Shown one piece after another: positions 24,166-32,262 of a stretch of DNA of 64,000 nucleotides. Numbering within the stretch: the first letter of the stretch is position 1; every line of letters starts with the position of its first letter. The DNA lies in the NCBI GenBank assembly GCA_002478565.1, contig DLPC01000026.1, positions 310,001-374,000 of the forward strand, in the 5' to 3' direction. Below the pieces are notes generated by a model. That model had not been told where the DNA came from and did not search any database. It saw only the letters and a program-made list of their open reading frames with translations. The DNA is from Flavobacteriales bacterium UBA7468. GTDB lineage: Bacteria; Bacteroidota; Bacteroidia; Flavobacteriales_D; Crocinitomicaceae. The position numbers were made by a program, and so were the translations under genes.

Positions 24166-24256
24166 CTACTTTTATCGCACCGCTACAACCTCATACCTTT
24201 GCTACATTCCTGTCCTGGAGGATTCAGAGGGAGCTGGTCGTAAAAGACTTACCCCA
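24157..24256 (-). ncRNA. ffs: Signal recognition particle RNA, bacterial small type (4.5S-like)
   Basis: A 100-base non-coding element on the minus strand. Its ends pair perfectly (GGGGTAAG with CTTACCCC), and the apical part carries the Ffh-binding signature CAGGACAGGAATGTAGCAAA, equivalent to the CAGG..GGAA..AGCA internal loops of SRP RNA, followed by GTAGCGGTGC. With Ffh it targets nascent membrane proteins to FtsY and the translocon. It has its own TTG-N21-TATTTTTG promoter and a 3' T run. I recognised it by motif and pairing; a covariance-model search would settle it. Confidence 0.88.
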
Positions 24257-24258
24257 TG

Positions 24259-24290
24259 CAAAAATAAAGAATTCTTGTGATACTACGCAA
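24259..24290 (-). promoter_or_regulatory. Promoter of the SRP RNA gene
   Basis: On the minus strand TATTTTTG (24259-24266) fits the TAnnTTTG -7 consensus, with TTG at 24288-24290 separated by 21 bases. The RNA begins about 3 bases downstream of the -7 box. The promoter's -33 part lies inside the 3' end of the upstream gene. Confidence 0.75.
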
Positions 24291-24762
24291 CAATTGCTCT
24301 ATTCAACAATGAAATCATTGCCAAACACACAATAAAGAGTTGAGTTGCAGTCTCTTCAGAAAGTGCAGAACCATCTTCATCTTCTTCTGATACTTCCATC
24401 GCCATAAATTGGGCAAGTTGAGGTTGGTCACAGAAAGATTCTATGATTTCTTCGTCTTCAGTTTCAAAATATTGGTCGAGCATATCGAAATAAGGTTCCT
24501 CTAATTCGTCAATATCCGCTTCGGTAATCGCACGCAATTCAATTCCTTCTTGTTTAAATGCTTCGAGAATAAGACAGAAGTAGTAAATCAATAAGCCTTC
24601 GAGGTCTTCATTTTTGTACTCTTCTGGAGCGGTCATGACATAACCCAAGAGTGCTTCCTGAGCAGAGGCATACAATTCCGTAATGTTTTCGAGTTGGTCG
24701 TCTGTGAGGTTGTCTACCACCCCAATGGCCTTTTCAATGGCCTGTAAAGAAACTTGTTTCAT
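24283..24762 (-). CDS. Acidic conserved-looking protein of unknown function
   Basis: A 159-residue, strongly acidic protein with no signal peptide. It is predicted mainly helical, for example VVDNLTDDQLENITELYASAQEALLGY and LEGLLIYYFCLILEAFKQ, with acidic stretches (DELEEP, ETEDEE, SEEDEDG) and a hydrophobic C-terminal helix (LFIVCLAMISLLNRAIVA). I do not recognise the family. It stands alone between its own -7 box (TACCTTTG, 24776-24783) and the SRP RNA promoter, and is divergent from the DUF6132-like gene. Confidence 0.7.
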   Translation of the reverse strand: MKQVSLQAIEKAIGVVDNLTDDQLENITELYASAQEALLGYVMTAPEEYKNEDLEGLLIYYFCLILEAFKQEGIELRAITEADIDELEEPYFDMLDQYFETEDEEIIESFCDQPQLAQFMAMEVSEEDEDGSALSEETATQLFIVCLAMISLLNRAIVA

Positions 24763-24775
24763 GCAAATATTTTGT

Positions 24776-24783
24776 CAAAGGTA
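24776..24783 (-). promoter_or_regulatory. -7 promoter box for the acidic unknown gene
   Basis: TACCTTTG on the minus strand matches TAnnTTTG and lies 13 bases before the ATG at 24762, implying a leader of about 10 bases. No good -33 TTG was found at the expected spacing. Confidence 0.45.
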
Positions 24784-24844
24784 GTCTATTTCAATTGAAT
24801 CGTCGTTTGTAACTTACGCTACACTTCAAAATATATTGTAAACT

Positions 24845-24852
24845 TAATTTTG
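24845..24852 (+). promoter_or_regulatory. -7 promoter box for the rhodanese operon
   Basis: TAATTTTG matches TAnnTTTG and ends 8 bases before the ATG at 24861, so the transcript would have only a few bases of leader. No clear -33 TTG was found at 17-23 bases. Confidence 0.5.
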
Positions 24853-24860
24853 TAGTCGAA

Positions 24861-25091
24861 ATGAAAACAATTCTTCAAACAGAGAAATATTTTACCGCCC
24901 TTGGTTACGTCATTGGAGCTATTTTAGGGTATATTTATTTCAAGCTAAACCCTTGTACCACAGGTTGTGCATTGCGTAGTACGCCTTACGCAACAATCAT
25001 TATGGGTTTGTTGTTAGGAGGAATAGTGTTTCAGTACCTATTTGAAATCATTAACCCAAAAAATAAAAAAGATGTCAAAAACAATCATTGA
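24861..25091 (+). CDS. Small two-helix membrane protein (DUF6132-like)
   Basis: A 76-residue protein with two predicted transmembrane helices (FTALGYVIGAILGYIYF and TIIMGLLLGGIVFQYLF) separated by a short loop with two cysteines (NPCTTGCALRS). This resembles the small DUF6132 proteins that accompany rhodaneses in Bacteroidota; the assignment is by eye. The 3' end overlaps the first rhodanese gene by 20 bases, so the two are coupled. The Cys pair might serve in sulfur or redox handling at the membrane (inference). Confidence 0.7.
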   Translation: MKTILQTEKYFTALGYVIGAILGYIYFKLNPCTTGCALRSTPYATIIMGLLLGGIVFQYLFEIINPKNKKDVKNNH

Positions 25092-25326
25092 TGTGCGCAC
25101 GCGTGCAGAGTTTGCAGGTGGCCATGTAGCTGGTTCAATTAATATTCCTTTACAGGAAATCACAGGTCATATCGAAGAAATCAAAGCGATGGCACAACCT
25201 ATTATTTTTTGTTGTGCTTCCGGTAATCGTTCAGGGCAAGCCACACATTATTTCCAATCTTTGGGCGTTGACTGTGAAAATGGTGGCGGCTGGATGGAAG
25301 TCAATTACATGTTGAACCAAAAATAA
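25072..25326 (+). CDS. Single-domain rhodanese
   Basis: An 84-residue rhodanese-fold protein. The IDVRTRAEFAGGHVAGSINIPL segment and the active-site loop CCASGNRS (catalytic Cys48, preceded by Cys47) are complete. Family members carry persulfide sulfur between donors and acceptors. I chose ATG 25072 because the fold starts immediately with KTIIDVRT; the in-frame start at 25042 lies deep in the upstream gene. It is followed 7 bases later by a paralogue with the same loop, suggesting tandem duplication. Confidence 0.88.
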   Translation: MSKTIIDVRTRAEFAGGHVAGSINIPLQEITGHIEEIKAMAQPIIFCCASGNRSGQATHYFQSLGVDCENGGGWMEVNYMLNQK

Positions 25327-25333
25327 AATTGAC

Positions 25334-25636
25334 ATGTCTTTACTCAAAAAACTTTTTGGTGGAACCAGTGTAGATTTCAAAGCGCTGGTTCAACAAGGCG
25401 CCATGATCATCGATGTGCGCACGCCCGCAGAGTTCAAAGGTGGTCACGTTAAAGGTGCCGTTAACATTCCTTTACAATCGTTACAAGCTAGTTTCTCTAA
25501 AATCCCAAAGAATAAAACCATCATAACTTGCTGTGCATCCGGCATGCGCAGTGGATCGGCCAAAAGCTTACTAAAAGCGGCAGGTTATACCGTACACAAC
25601 GGCGGAGGATGGACGAGCCTCAATTCAAAGTTGTAA
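25334..25636 (+). CDS. Single-domain rhodanese, tandem paralogue
   Basis: A 100-residue rhodanese with IDVRTPAEFKGGHVKGAVNIPL and the loop CCASGMRS (catalytic Cys67). It shares the double-cysteine loop and the C-terminal NGGGW motif with the preceding gene but has a basic N-terminal extension (MSLLKKLFGGTS). It is the last gene of a three-gene operon closed by a strong bidirectional terminator. The sulfur acceptor is unknown. Confidence 0.88.
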   Translation: MSLLKKLFGGTSVDFKALVQQGAMIIDVRTPAEFKGGHVKGAVNIPLQSLQASFSKIPKNKTIITCCASGMRSGSAKSLLKAAGYTVHNGGGWTSLNSKL

Positions 25637-25651
25637 TAGCAATTTATAATT

Positions 25652-25682
25652 AAAAAAGGCGACCTAATGGTCGCCTTTTTTT
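25652..25682. terminator. Bidirectional intrinsic terminator
   Basis: A 7-bp perfect stem GGCGACC/GGTCGCC with a TAAT loop is flanked by A6 on one side and T7 on the other, so it can end both the rhodanese operon (+) and the peptidase operon (-). Confidence 0.9.
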
Positions 25683-25706
25683 GTCGTATCTAATAGGTAC
25701 TAACTC

Positions 25707-27833
25707 CTATTGATTATTTTCTATAATATAGCGAAGTACTTTCTCCATTAAATGTGCACGGTCTTTTCCGCTCACGTTGTGTGGATGCATCGGGTAGACA
25801 AAGTAGTCCACTTGAACGCCATTTTCAATGAACGATTTCAGTAAAGCTTCGTTGTGTTGCATCACCACGACATCATCTACGGTTCCATGGATCAATAGTA
25901 AATCTCCTTTGAGGTTTTTAGTGTAGTTGGTAAGCGCATTGTTTTTATAGCCATCAGGATTTTGCTCAGGGCGGTCCATGTAGCGCTCGCCGTACATGAT
26001 TTCATAGAATTTCCAGTCTGTAACTGGCCCACCTGCAACGCCCACATTGAACACGCCTGCTTGTCGCAACATTAAAGAAGTTGTCATGAAGCCACCAAAA
26101 GACCAACCATGCACGGCCAAACGATTACCGTCGATATAGGGCAGGGATTTAAGGTAGTTAACTCCTGTAAGTTGATCTTCCATTTCGATGGTGCCTAACT
26201 GACGATGAATTTGGCTCTCAAATTCGAAACCGCGCTCGCCTGATCCTCTGTTGTCTAGTGTAAAAACAATATATCCTTGGTTCGTCAACCAATGCATCCA
26301 GAGATTGGCGCCAGCCAGCCAGCTGTTGGTCACCATTTGGGCATGCGGACCACCATAAACATAGACTAATACGGGGTATTTTTTGGATGGATCAAAATTG
26401 CTTGGTCTGATCATGCGGTAATAAAGTGCAGATCCGTCATTGGCCTTTAAGGTGCCGATTTCTGTAGTTCCAATTTCGTAATCTGCTAATTGATCATTGG
26501 CAACAAGTAATGGTTTAGCTATTTTGCCGTTGAGCGTCATGATTTGCTCTTTATTGGCGACTTCTAAACTGCTGTAGGCATCAAAATAGTAAGCACCTTT
26601 AGGAGCTAAAGCAAAACGGTGGGTTCCTTCTTGGGTGGTCAATAAGCGGTTGTTTCCTTTTAAGTCACACTCGTATACTAAGGTGTTACAGGGATTAGGC
26701 CCTGTAGCGCTATAATAAATTTTGGTGCCGTCTTCATTGGCCGCTAGAATCTCTTTTAGAACAAATTTATTGGAAGTGATCGCTTTCGGATTTTCTCCTT
26801 TAATGTCACAATAATAAAGATTGTTGAAACCATTTTTCTCTGAAATCCAAATGAAGTTGTCCGAATTGTTGGATGGGAAAAATGCTGGGTGTTCTGGTTC
26901 AACCCATTTGTCGTTGGCTTCTTCCCAAAGCGTTCTAATAAAAGTGCCTTTGACGTCATATAAATTGAGCCACATGTGGTTTTGGTCTCTATTGACCTCA
27001 GCCACAAGTAGGTATTTTTCACTTGGTGTAAATACAACATTTGTTAGATAGGAATCGATGCCAGAACGTGGGCTAATGAATGCTGTTTTCTTGGTTTTAA
27101 GATTATAGATACCAACACGAGGTTTTTCTGAAGCTTGGCCGGCCATCGGATATTTAATAAACTTAACGGCACCTGGTGTTTGGTTGATATCGAGTAGGGG
27201 ATAATCATGAACGGCACTTTCATCTTTTTGATAAAAGGCAAGTAAGGCACCAGAATTAGACCAAAAAATACCTTCAGATATACCGAACTCGCTGCGTGCA
27301 TAAGTTTGGCCTGAAACGATGTTTTTGTCTTTGTTTTTCGTGATTGGTCGGTAGGTTTTGTCAGATTCTAGGAAATAGAGGTTGTTTTCAATGGTGAAAG
27401 CAATTTTTTTGCTTGCAGCATGAAAGTGAGCATTTTCTGCATTTTCTGGTAATTCATGGACACTTCCTGTTTTTGAAACCACATTGTATAACGCAAAGAC
27501 ACTACCTCCGTCAGAAACTTCTAAAATCTCTTTGCTAACCCATGAGCTGAATCCAAGATGTGCAAATGAAGTGCCTAGCTTTTGATTAATTTCATTGACG
27601 TTAGTTAGTTCAGTCGATTTTTCTGAGCTGACCGTGCTGCGTTGTAAACTCTTCCAATCTGCACTGCAAATGGTATACTCGTCAGTTTCTGGTATCCATT
27701 GAAAGTTATTGAGTCGGGCAGGCGACAAAGCTCTTTGCTTCAAGACCGATTCTTTGAGGTCAAAAGTTTTTTGTTGTGCTAAAATGTTTGTAAGTAAGCT
27801 AAAACAAAGAAATAGGAGGGCGCAATATCTCAT
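25707..27833 (-). CDS. Secreted dipeptidyl-peptidase IV-like S9 peptidase
   Basis: A 708-residue exported serine peptidase: signal peptide (MRYCALLFLCFSLLTNILAQ), an N-terminal beta-propeller (about 40-460) and a C-terminal alpha/beta-hydrolase domain. Catalytic residues are Ser578 in GWSFGG, an Asp near 653 in HGTVDD and His near 685 in HPHN. YVYGGPHAQMV and NRGSGERG are typical of S9B DPP-IV enzymes, which remove N-terminal dipeptides. A periplasmic role in peptide use is inferred. The start overlaps the DUF2461 gene by 4 bases. Confidence 0.92.
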   Translation of the reverse strand: MRYCALLFLCFSLLTNILAQQKTFDLKESVLKQRALSPARLNNFQWIPETDEYTICSADWKSLQRSTVSSEKSTELTNVNEINQKLGTSFAHLGFSSWVSKEILEVSDGGSVFALYNVVSKTGSVHELPENAENAHFHAASKKIAFTIENNLYFLESDKTYRPITKNKDKNIVSGQTYARSEFGISEGIFWSNSGALLAFYQKDESAVHDYPLLDINQTPGAVKFIKYPMAGQASEKPRVGIYNLKTKKTAFISPRSGIDSYLTNVVFTPSEKYLLVAEVNRDQNHMWLNLYDVKGTFIRTLWEEANDKWVEPEHPAFFPSNNSDNFIWISEKNGFNNLYYCDIKGENPKAITSNKFVLKEILAANEDGTKIYYSATGPNPCNTLVYECDLKGNNRLLTTQEGTHRFALAPKGAYYFDAYSSLEVANKEQIMTLNGKIAKPLLVANDQLADYEIGTTEIGTLKANDGSALYYRMIRPSNFDPSKKYPVLVYVYGGPHAQMVTNSWLAGANLWMHWLTNQGYIVFTLDNRGSGERGFEFESQIHRQLGTIEMEDQLTGVNYLKSLPYIDGNRLAVHGWSFGGFMTTSLMLRQAGVFNVGVAGGPVTDWKFYEIMYGERYMDRPEQNPDGYKNNALTNYTKNLKGDLLLIHGTVDDVVVMQHNEALLKSFIENGVQVDYFVYPMHPHNVSGKDRAHLMEKVLRYIIENNQ

Positions 27834-28504
27834 GAGCGTTGTATAAATTGATTAAAAAATAATTCTAAGGGTCTTCCAACCTTGTAGCATTTCAAAAGTA
27901 ATTGATCCAAATCAGGATTTAAAATAGTTAAAGGATCAAAAGTCGCGTAAAAATAAAATTGTTTGTTAAACAGAAGCGGTTCTAATTCTGCGGCCTCTTG
28001 AAAATCTTTGTCTATTTTTTTGTTGCGTTCCCCATGTATTTCGCCAAATAATTCCTTGAACTCTTCTTGATTGTAGCAGTTTTGAAATTCAGAAAGGTTG
28101 TTGGCAATCCCTTCACGCAGGGCGTAAAGATCTTCTTTATCGATTTCATAAACACCACCATAGGCCCTAACGTGTTCAGGGCTGAACTCAAAGTAAATCC
28201 CGTGAATCGAACTGCTTTTTTTTCCATTGGGTGAAATGACTGCTGAGCACATTGTTTTATAGGGCGTTTTATCCTTCGAAAAACGGATATCGCGGTTGAT
28301 CCTAAAAATGCAGTCACTGGCTTTCAAATCGGTGAAAACCGGTTCTTTCTTGGCCAACTCATTAATCAAGTGCTGGGTAAAAGCCTTGAAAGGCTCTTTA
28401 ACGCTTGTTTCGTAGCGTTTTCTATTGACATCAAACCACTCTTTGTGATTGTTTGCTGCCAGTTCCTGAAAAAACAATAAATAATCTTCGGTAAAAAAGG
28501 ACAT
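27830..28504 (-). CDS. DUF2461 domain protein
   Basis: A 224-residue protein of the DUF2461 (TIGR02453) family, recognised by the N-terminal FFQELAANNHKEWFDVNRKRYE, FRINRDIRFSKDKTPYKT and YFEFSPEHVRAYGGVY. The function of the family is not established. It has no signal or membrane segment. Its stop overlaps the peptidase start (ATGA), so the two genes are co-translated. The start is divergent from the ribosomal protein operon, about 96 bases away. Confidence 0.85.
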   Translation of the reverse strand: MSFFTEDYLLFFQELAANNHKEWFDVNRKRYETSVKEPFKAFTQHLINELAKKEPVFTDLKASDCIFRINRDIRFSKDKTPYKTMCSAVISPNGKKSSSIHGIYFEFSPEHVRAYGGVYEIDKEDLYALREGIANNLSEFQNCYNQEEFKELFGEIHGERNKKIDKDFQEAAELEPLLFNKQFYFYATFDPLTILNPDLDQLLLKCYKVGRPLELFFNQFIQRS

Positions 28505-28535
28505 GAGGTAAAGTTAAGAAAAAAGCCGGCAAACC

Positions 28536-28565
28536 TTGTTTATCAATAGATTCTTTCTATCTTTG
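28536..28565 (+). promoter_or_regulatory. Promoter of the rpsF-rpsR-rplI operon
   Basis: TTG (28536-28538), 19 bases, then TATCTTTG (28558-28565): a near-ideal Bacteroidota promoter. It leaves a leader of about 32 bases before rpsF. The 13-base box TATCTTTGCACCC is repeated exactly upstream of ndk. Confidence 0.85.
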
Positions 28566-28600
28566 CACCCCAAATAATTTATTAATTAAAGTTTAACCTT

Positions 28601-28939
28601 ATGAATTCTTACGAAACTGTTTTCATTTTAACTCCCGTTTTGTCTGATGAGCAGGCAAAGGAAGCAGTGCAGAAATTCGAAGGCGAGATTACCGCTAAAG
28701 GTGGTAAAATCAAGCATTCGGAGAGCTGGGGTTTGCGCAAAATGGCCTACCCAATCCAGAAAAAATCAACTGGTTTTTACTACCTAGTTGAATTTCAAGC
28801 TGAAGGCAACGTTGTTGCAGATTACGAACTAATGATGAAGCGTGATGAGCGCGTTCTTCGTTTCTTAACTGTAAAAATGGATGCTGATCATCTTGCTTAC
28901 GCTGACAAACGTCGTGCTAAAGCTGGAGCAACTGCCTAA
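28601..28939 (+). CDS. rpsF: Ribosomal protein bS6
   Basis: A 112-residue bS6 with the N-terminal MNSYETVFILTPVLS and SWGLRKMAYPIQKKSTGFYYLVEF. It binds the central domain of 16S rRNA together with bS18. It is first in the S6-S18-L9 operon, behind a strong promoter, with an AT-rich leader and no Shine-Dalgarno sequence. Confidence 0.97.
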   Translation: MNSYETVFILTPVLSDEQAKEAVQKFEGEITAKGGKIKHSESWGLRKMAYPIQKKSTGFYYLVEFQAEGNVVADYELMMKRDERVLRFLTVKMDADHLAYADKRRAKAGATA

Positions 28940-28967
28940 TTATTGTCAAACCTATTAAAAACGAGCT

Positions 28968-29228
28968 ATGTCAAACGATATCCGTTATCTTACTCCGATC
29001 AACATCGATATTAAAAAGGAGAAATACTGCCGCTTCAAAAAAAGCGGAATCAAGTTCATCGATTACAAAGACGCTAATTTCTTATTGAAATTGGTAAACG
29101 AGCAAGGTAAAATTTTACCACGCCGTATTACTGGTACTTCTGCGAAGTATCAAAAACGTGTCAATAAGGCTATCAAGCGTGCGCGTCACCTTGCCATCTT
29201 GCCTTATGTTGGTGATATGTTGAAATAA
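28968..29228 (+). CDS. rpsR: Ribosomal protein bS18
   Basis: An 86-residue bS18. The core YCRFKKSGIKFIDYKDANFLLKLVNEQGKILPRRITGTSAKYQ...AIKRARHLAILPY is intact. It forms a heterodimer with bS6 on the small-subunit platform. It starts 28 bases after rpsF and precedes rplI by 30 bases. Confidence 0.97.
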   Translation: MSNDIRYLTPINIDIKKEKYCRFKKSGIKFIDYKDANFLLKLVNEQGKILPRRITGTSAKYQKRVNKAIKRARHLAILPYVGDMLK

Positions 29229-29258
29229 GTCATTGTTGAACGACAAAATTGAGAAATC

Positions 29259-29705
29259 ATGGAAGTTATTCTTAAGAAAAATGTAGATAAACTCGGTTAT
29301 GCCAATGAGGTAGTTACCGTGAAGCCAGGTTACGGTCGTAATTTCCTTATTCCACAAGGATACGCCGTATTGGCTACCGCAAGTGCGAAAAAAGCACACG
29401 AAGAAGTGATGCGTCAAAAATCACACAAAGAATCAAAAATGTTAGCTGAAGCACAAGCAGTTGCTGCTAAATTGGCCGACGTATCTGTTAGCATCGCTAC
29501 TAAAGCTGGTGAAAACGGTAAAATCTTTGGTTCTGTGAATACTGTACAATTGGCTGAAGCGCTTCGCGCAGCAGGTTTTGACATCGACCGCAAATCTTTG
29601 AAAATCAAAGACGAACCAATTCGCGAGATCGGTTCTTTTGAAGCAGAAGCAAACCTTTACAAAGGTGTGAAGCAAAGCTTTAAATTCGAGGTTGTTAGCG
29701 AATAA
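29259..29705 (+). CDS. rplI: Ribosomal protein bL9
   Basis: A 148-residue bL9 of normal length: N-terminal MEVILKKNVDKLGYANEVVTVKPGYGRNFLIPQGYA, a connecting helix and a C-terminal rRNA-binding domain with NGKIFGSVNTVQLAEAL. It helps maintain the reading frame. It is the last gene of the operon and is followed by an intrinsic terminator. Confidence 0.97.
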   Translation: MEVILKKNVDKLGYANEVVTVKPGYGRNFLIPQGYAVLATASAKKAHEEVMRQKSHKESKMLAEAQAVAAKLADVSVSIATKAGENGKIFGSVNTVQLAEALRAAGFDIDRKSLKIKDEPIREIGSFEAEANLYKGVKQSFKFEVVSE

Positions 29706-29726
29706 GCTAATCCAAAAATACCACAC

Positions 29727-29759
29727 AAAAAAAAGCTTCGCAATTGCGGGGCTTTTTTA
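29727..29759 (+). terminator. Intrinsic terminator of the ribosomal protein operon
   Basis: AAGCTTCGC and GCGGGGCTT pair over 9 bp (two G-T pairs) around an AATT loop, preceded by A residues and followed by T6. Confidence 0.85.
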
Positions 29760-29819
29760 TTTCTCTGTAGTTTAATTTGAAAGAAAACAATGGCTTAATG
29801 CGGAGAATTATCCAAAGAT

Positions 29820-30800
29820 TTAGGATTCAAAATGAGGGACAAGATAGTTTTGAACGTAATCTGTAACACCTTCTTCTAGCGAATGAAAACCATCTTGGTA
29901 GCCTGCAGCTAAAAGTTTAGCCATATTCGCTTCCGTAAAATATTGATATTTATCGCGGATATCAATTGGCGTATCAATGAAAGAAATCTGAGGCTCGAGT
30001 TGTAGTGCTTCAAAAGTGAGTCTGGCTAAATCGTAAAAAGTACGTGCTTTGCCAGATCCAAGGTTATAGATGCCGTTTGTTGGCAAGGCTTGCTGCAGAA
30101 ACTGACAAACTTTGGCGACGTCTTTGACATAAACGAAGTCTCTGAGTTGTTCGCCGTCTTTATAGTTGTCATTGTGGGATCGGAAAAGTTTCATGGCGCC
30201 GTTGGCTTGAATCTGATGAAAAGTATGGAACACCACGCTTGCCATCCGACCTTTATGGTATTCTTTGGGGCCATAAACATTGAAAAACTTTAGGCCGTAC
30301 CAATGTGGCGGACAGTTTTTTTGTTGCAGCGCCCAGATATCAAAATCATTTTTAGAAATTCCGTAAAGGTTTAAAGGCTTCAGCGCAGCGCAAATTTCGT
30401 GTGTATCATTGTAGCCATGTTCGCCAAGACCATAGGTGGCAGCACTACTTGCATATACCAACGGAATTTGTGCATTTGAGCAAATGTTCCAGATCTGCTT
30501 GCTATAGGTCAGGTTGAGGTGCTCTAGGATTTCTCGACTTTTTTCAGTGGTATCGGTGCGTGCACCCAAATGAAAGATAAAACCAATTTCTTGTGCGTTG
30601 GCTTCGAACCACGGTAGGAATGCTTCGCGGTCAATGCAGGCATCAAAGGAAAGATGCTGCCAATTGGCTTTCTTTTGTTCGAAAGAAAAGTCATCGACCA
30701 AAATAAGATTCTCTAGACCTTGTTTGTTGAGTTGTTCGGCAAGAAAACTCGCAATAAAACCGGCAGCACCGGTAACAACAATTTTTTTAGAAGAGGCCAT
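29820..30800 (-). CDS. hldD: ADP-L-glycero-D-manno-heptose 6-epimerase
   Basis: A 326-residue extended SDR. The nucleotide-binding motif VTGAAGFIAS opens the protein; SSAATYG and YGISKNDFD hold the catalytic Ser/Thr-Tyr-Lys set; KFFNVYGPKEYHKGRMASVVFH is characteristic of HldD/RfaD. It epimerises the heptose nucleotide used in the lipopolysaccharide inner core. The start overlaps the deoxynucleoside kinase 3' end by 14 bases. Confidence 0.92.
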   Translation of the reverse strand: MASSKKIVVTGAAGFIASFLAEQLNKQGLENLILVDDFSFEQKKANWQHLSFDACIDREAFLPWFEANAQEIGFIFHLGARTDTTEKSREILEHLNLTYSKQIWNICSNAQIPLVYASSAATYGLGEHGYNDTHEICAALKPLNLYGISKNDFDIWALQQKNCPPHWYGLKFFNVYGPKEYHKGRMASVVFHTFHQIQANGAMKLFRSHNDNYKDGEQLRDFVYVKDVAKVCQFLQQALPTNGIYNLGSGKARTFYDLARLTFEALQLEPQISFIDTPIDIRDKYQYFTEANMAKLLAAGYQDGFHSLEEGVTDYVQNYLVPHFES

Positions 30801-31401
30801 TGATTTCTGCGTCTATGGCATTGATGATTTTTCCGAGGTCTTCTTGGTTTTCAGGAAAACGGTTGTTGTCTACGTCAATGATGAGCAATTGCCCTTTGTC
30901 ATAGGTAGAAATCCAGGCTTCATAGCGCTCGTTGAGTCTTTTGAGATAATCTAGACGGATACTCTCTTCGTAATCGCGGCCGCGTTGTTGAATTTGATTG
31001 ACGAGTGTCGGGACACTCGCACGCAAATAAATAAGGAGATCTGGAGCGGATACAAAAGAATCCATGAGGTTGAATAACGAAAAATAATTTTCGAAATCAC
31101 GGGTAGTCATGAGCCCCATTGAGTGCAAGTTGGGCGCAAAAATAAACGCGTCCTCGTAAATAGTTCGGTCTTGGATGACAGTATTGGTAGATTCTTTGAT
31201 TTCTTGAATCTGGGTAAAGCGGCTATTGAGGTAATAGATTTGCAAGTTAAACGACCAGCGTTGCATGTCGTGATAGAAATCATTGAGGTAAGGATTTTGG
31301 TCCACATCTTCAAAATGGGTGTCCCAGCCGTAATGTTTTGAAAGTAAGTTGGTTAGTGTGGTTTTACCCGAGCCAATATTTCCTGCAATTGCAACGTGCA
31401 T
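30787..31401 (-). CDS. Deoxynucleoside kinase
   Basis: A 204-residue dNK-family kinase with the P-loop AGNIGSGKTTL (about 6-16), the catalytic ED pair in FEDVDQNPYL, QDRTIYEDAFIFA (DRS-like motif) and the lid RGRDYEE. It phosphorylates deoxyribonucleosides in nucleotide salvage; the preferred base is not evident. I start at ATG 31401 because MHVAIAGNIGSGKTT is the usual N-terminus; an upstream in-frame ATG at 31434 is less likely. Confidence 0.9.
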   Translation of the reverse strand: MHVAIAGNIGSGKTTLTNLLSKHYGWDTHFEDVDQNPYLNDFYHDMQRWSFNLQIYYLNSRFTQIQEIKESTNTVIQDRTIYEDAFIFAPNLHSMGLMTTRDFENYFSLFNLMDSFVSAPDLLIYLRASVPTLVNQIQQRGRDYEESIRLDYLKRLNERYEAWISTYDKGQLLIIDVDNNRFPENQEDLGKIINAIDAEINGLF

Positions 31402-31461
31402 AGTCGATTTATTTAAAGGACTAAAGTACGACAATTCAAGCGAAACTTCAAAAACTAGCCC

Positions 31462-32262
31462 TTACAATTTAAGGGTATAAACGTAGATTTTATGGCCTCT
31501 TTGAAAATAATAGAGGTCATTGAAAACTTGCCGTAAAAAATGTTCTCCGGTAGGGAAGTCTTGTGACATTTCGCCAATCGGACTTACGAATTCAAAGAAT
31601 TCGTAAGTATTGGCAAGTAAAAGCTTGTTTTTATTGCTAAATAATAGAAATTCAGAACTTATATTTGTTTGTTCAACGAGTGTTAGATTTCTATCAAAAT
31701 GAAAAAGTTGGCCATTCTGCAGTAAACAATATAAATCGCTTTGATATTCCATAAGCTGCATGATTTGTGGGTTAAAGGCCTTCCCAAAAGCATTGTCAAG
31801 TATTTGCGTGCTCGTTCTTGTGCTTAAGTTAAACAAGATGAGCCTCGATCTATACTGGTCAAAAATCCAAATGTAATCGGGTCTTGATGATTTTGCGACT
31901 GCACTGACATATGAAAAACCGTAGTCACTTAAATTAAGTGCTTCCCCTTTCATTTGTAAAGTGTTGTCGAGTATGCCAATCATTTGTTGATCTTCGGAAA
32001 AGATCAGTACCCGAAGCCCATTGAGTGGATAAATTCCGGTGATTTGCCCGAAGTTTTTGAAAGATTCATGCAGTAGCTGATTGGTTTGGGTGTTCTGAAC
32101 ACTAATGGCGTTTTCTTTCCACTGATAAAGTTGTCCCCATTCGTCGATGGTCCAGTGTTGTGAAGAGTCAAGTAGTTGCAATTCGGAGTCGAGTTGCCAT
32201 TTTTGAGCAAAAAGGTTGGAGAGCAAACCTGTAATCAAAAACAGCAGCACAAACTTTTTCAT
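31462..32262 (-). CDS. Exported beta-propeller-like protein of unknown function
   Basis: A 266-residue protein with a clear signal peptide (MKKFVLLFLITGLLSNLFAQ). The mature part alternates beta-rich segments containing W/Y-G and D-x-x motifs (DEWGQLYQW, DYIWIFDQYRSRLILFN, LYCLLQNGQLFHFDRN), which suggests a small propeller. It has no catalytic motif and no type IX sorting domain. It follows the GH3 gene with a 4-base ATGA overlap and so is translationally coupled to it. I do not recognise a named family. Confidence 0.72.
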   Translation of the reverse strand: MKKFVLLFLITGLLSNLFAQKWQLDSELQLLDSSQHWTIDEWGQLYQWKENAISVQNTQTNQLLHESFKNFGQITGIYPLNGLRVLIFSEDQQMIGILDNTLQMKGEALNLSDYGFSYVSAVAKSSRPDYIWIFDQYRSRLILFNLSTRTSTQILDNAFGKAFNPQIMQLMEYQSDLYCLLQNGQLFHFDRNLTLVEQTNISSEFLLFSNKNKLLLANTYEFFEFVSPIGEMSQDFPTGEHFLRQVFNDLYYFQRGHKIYVYTLKL

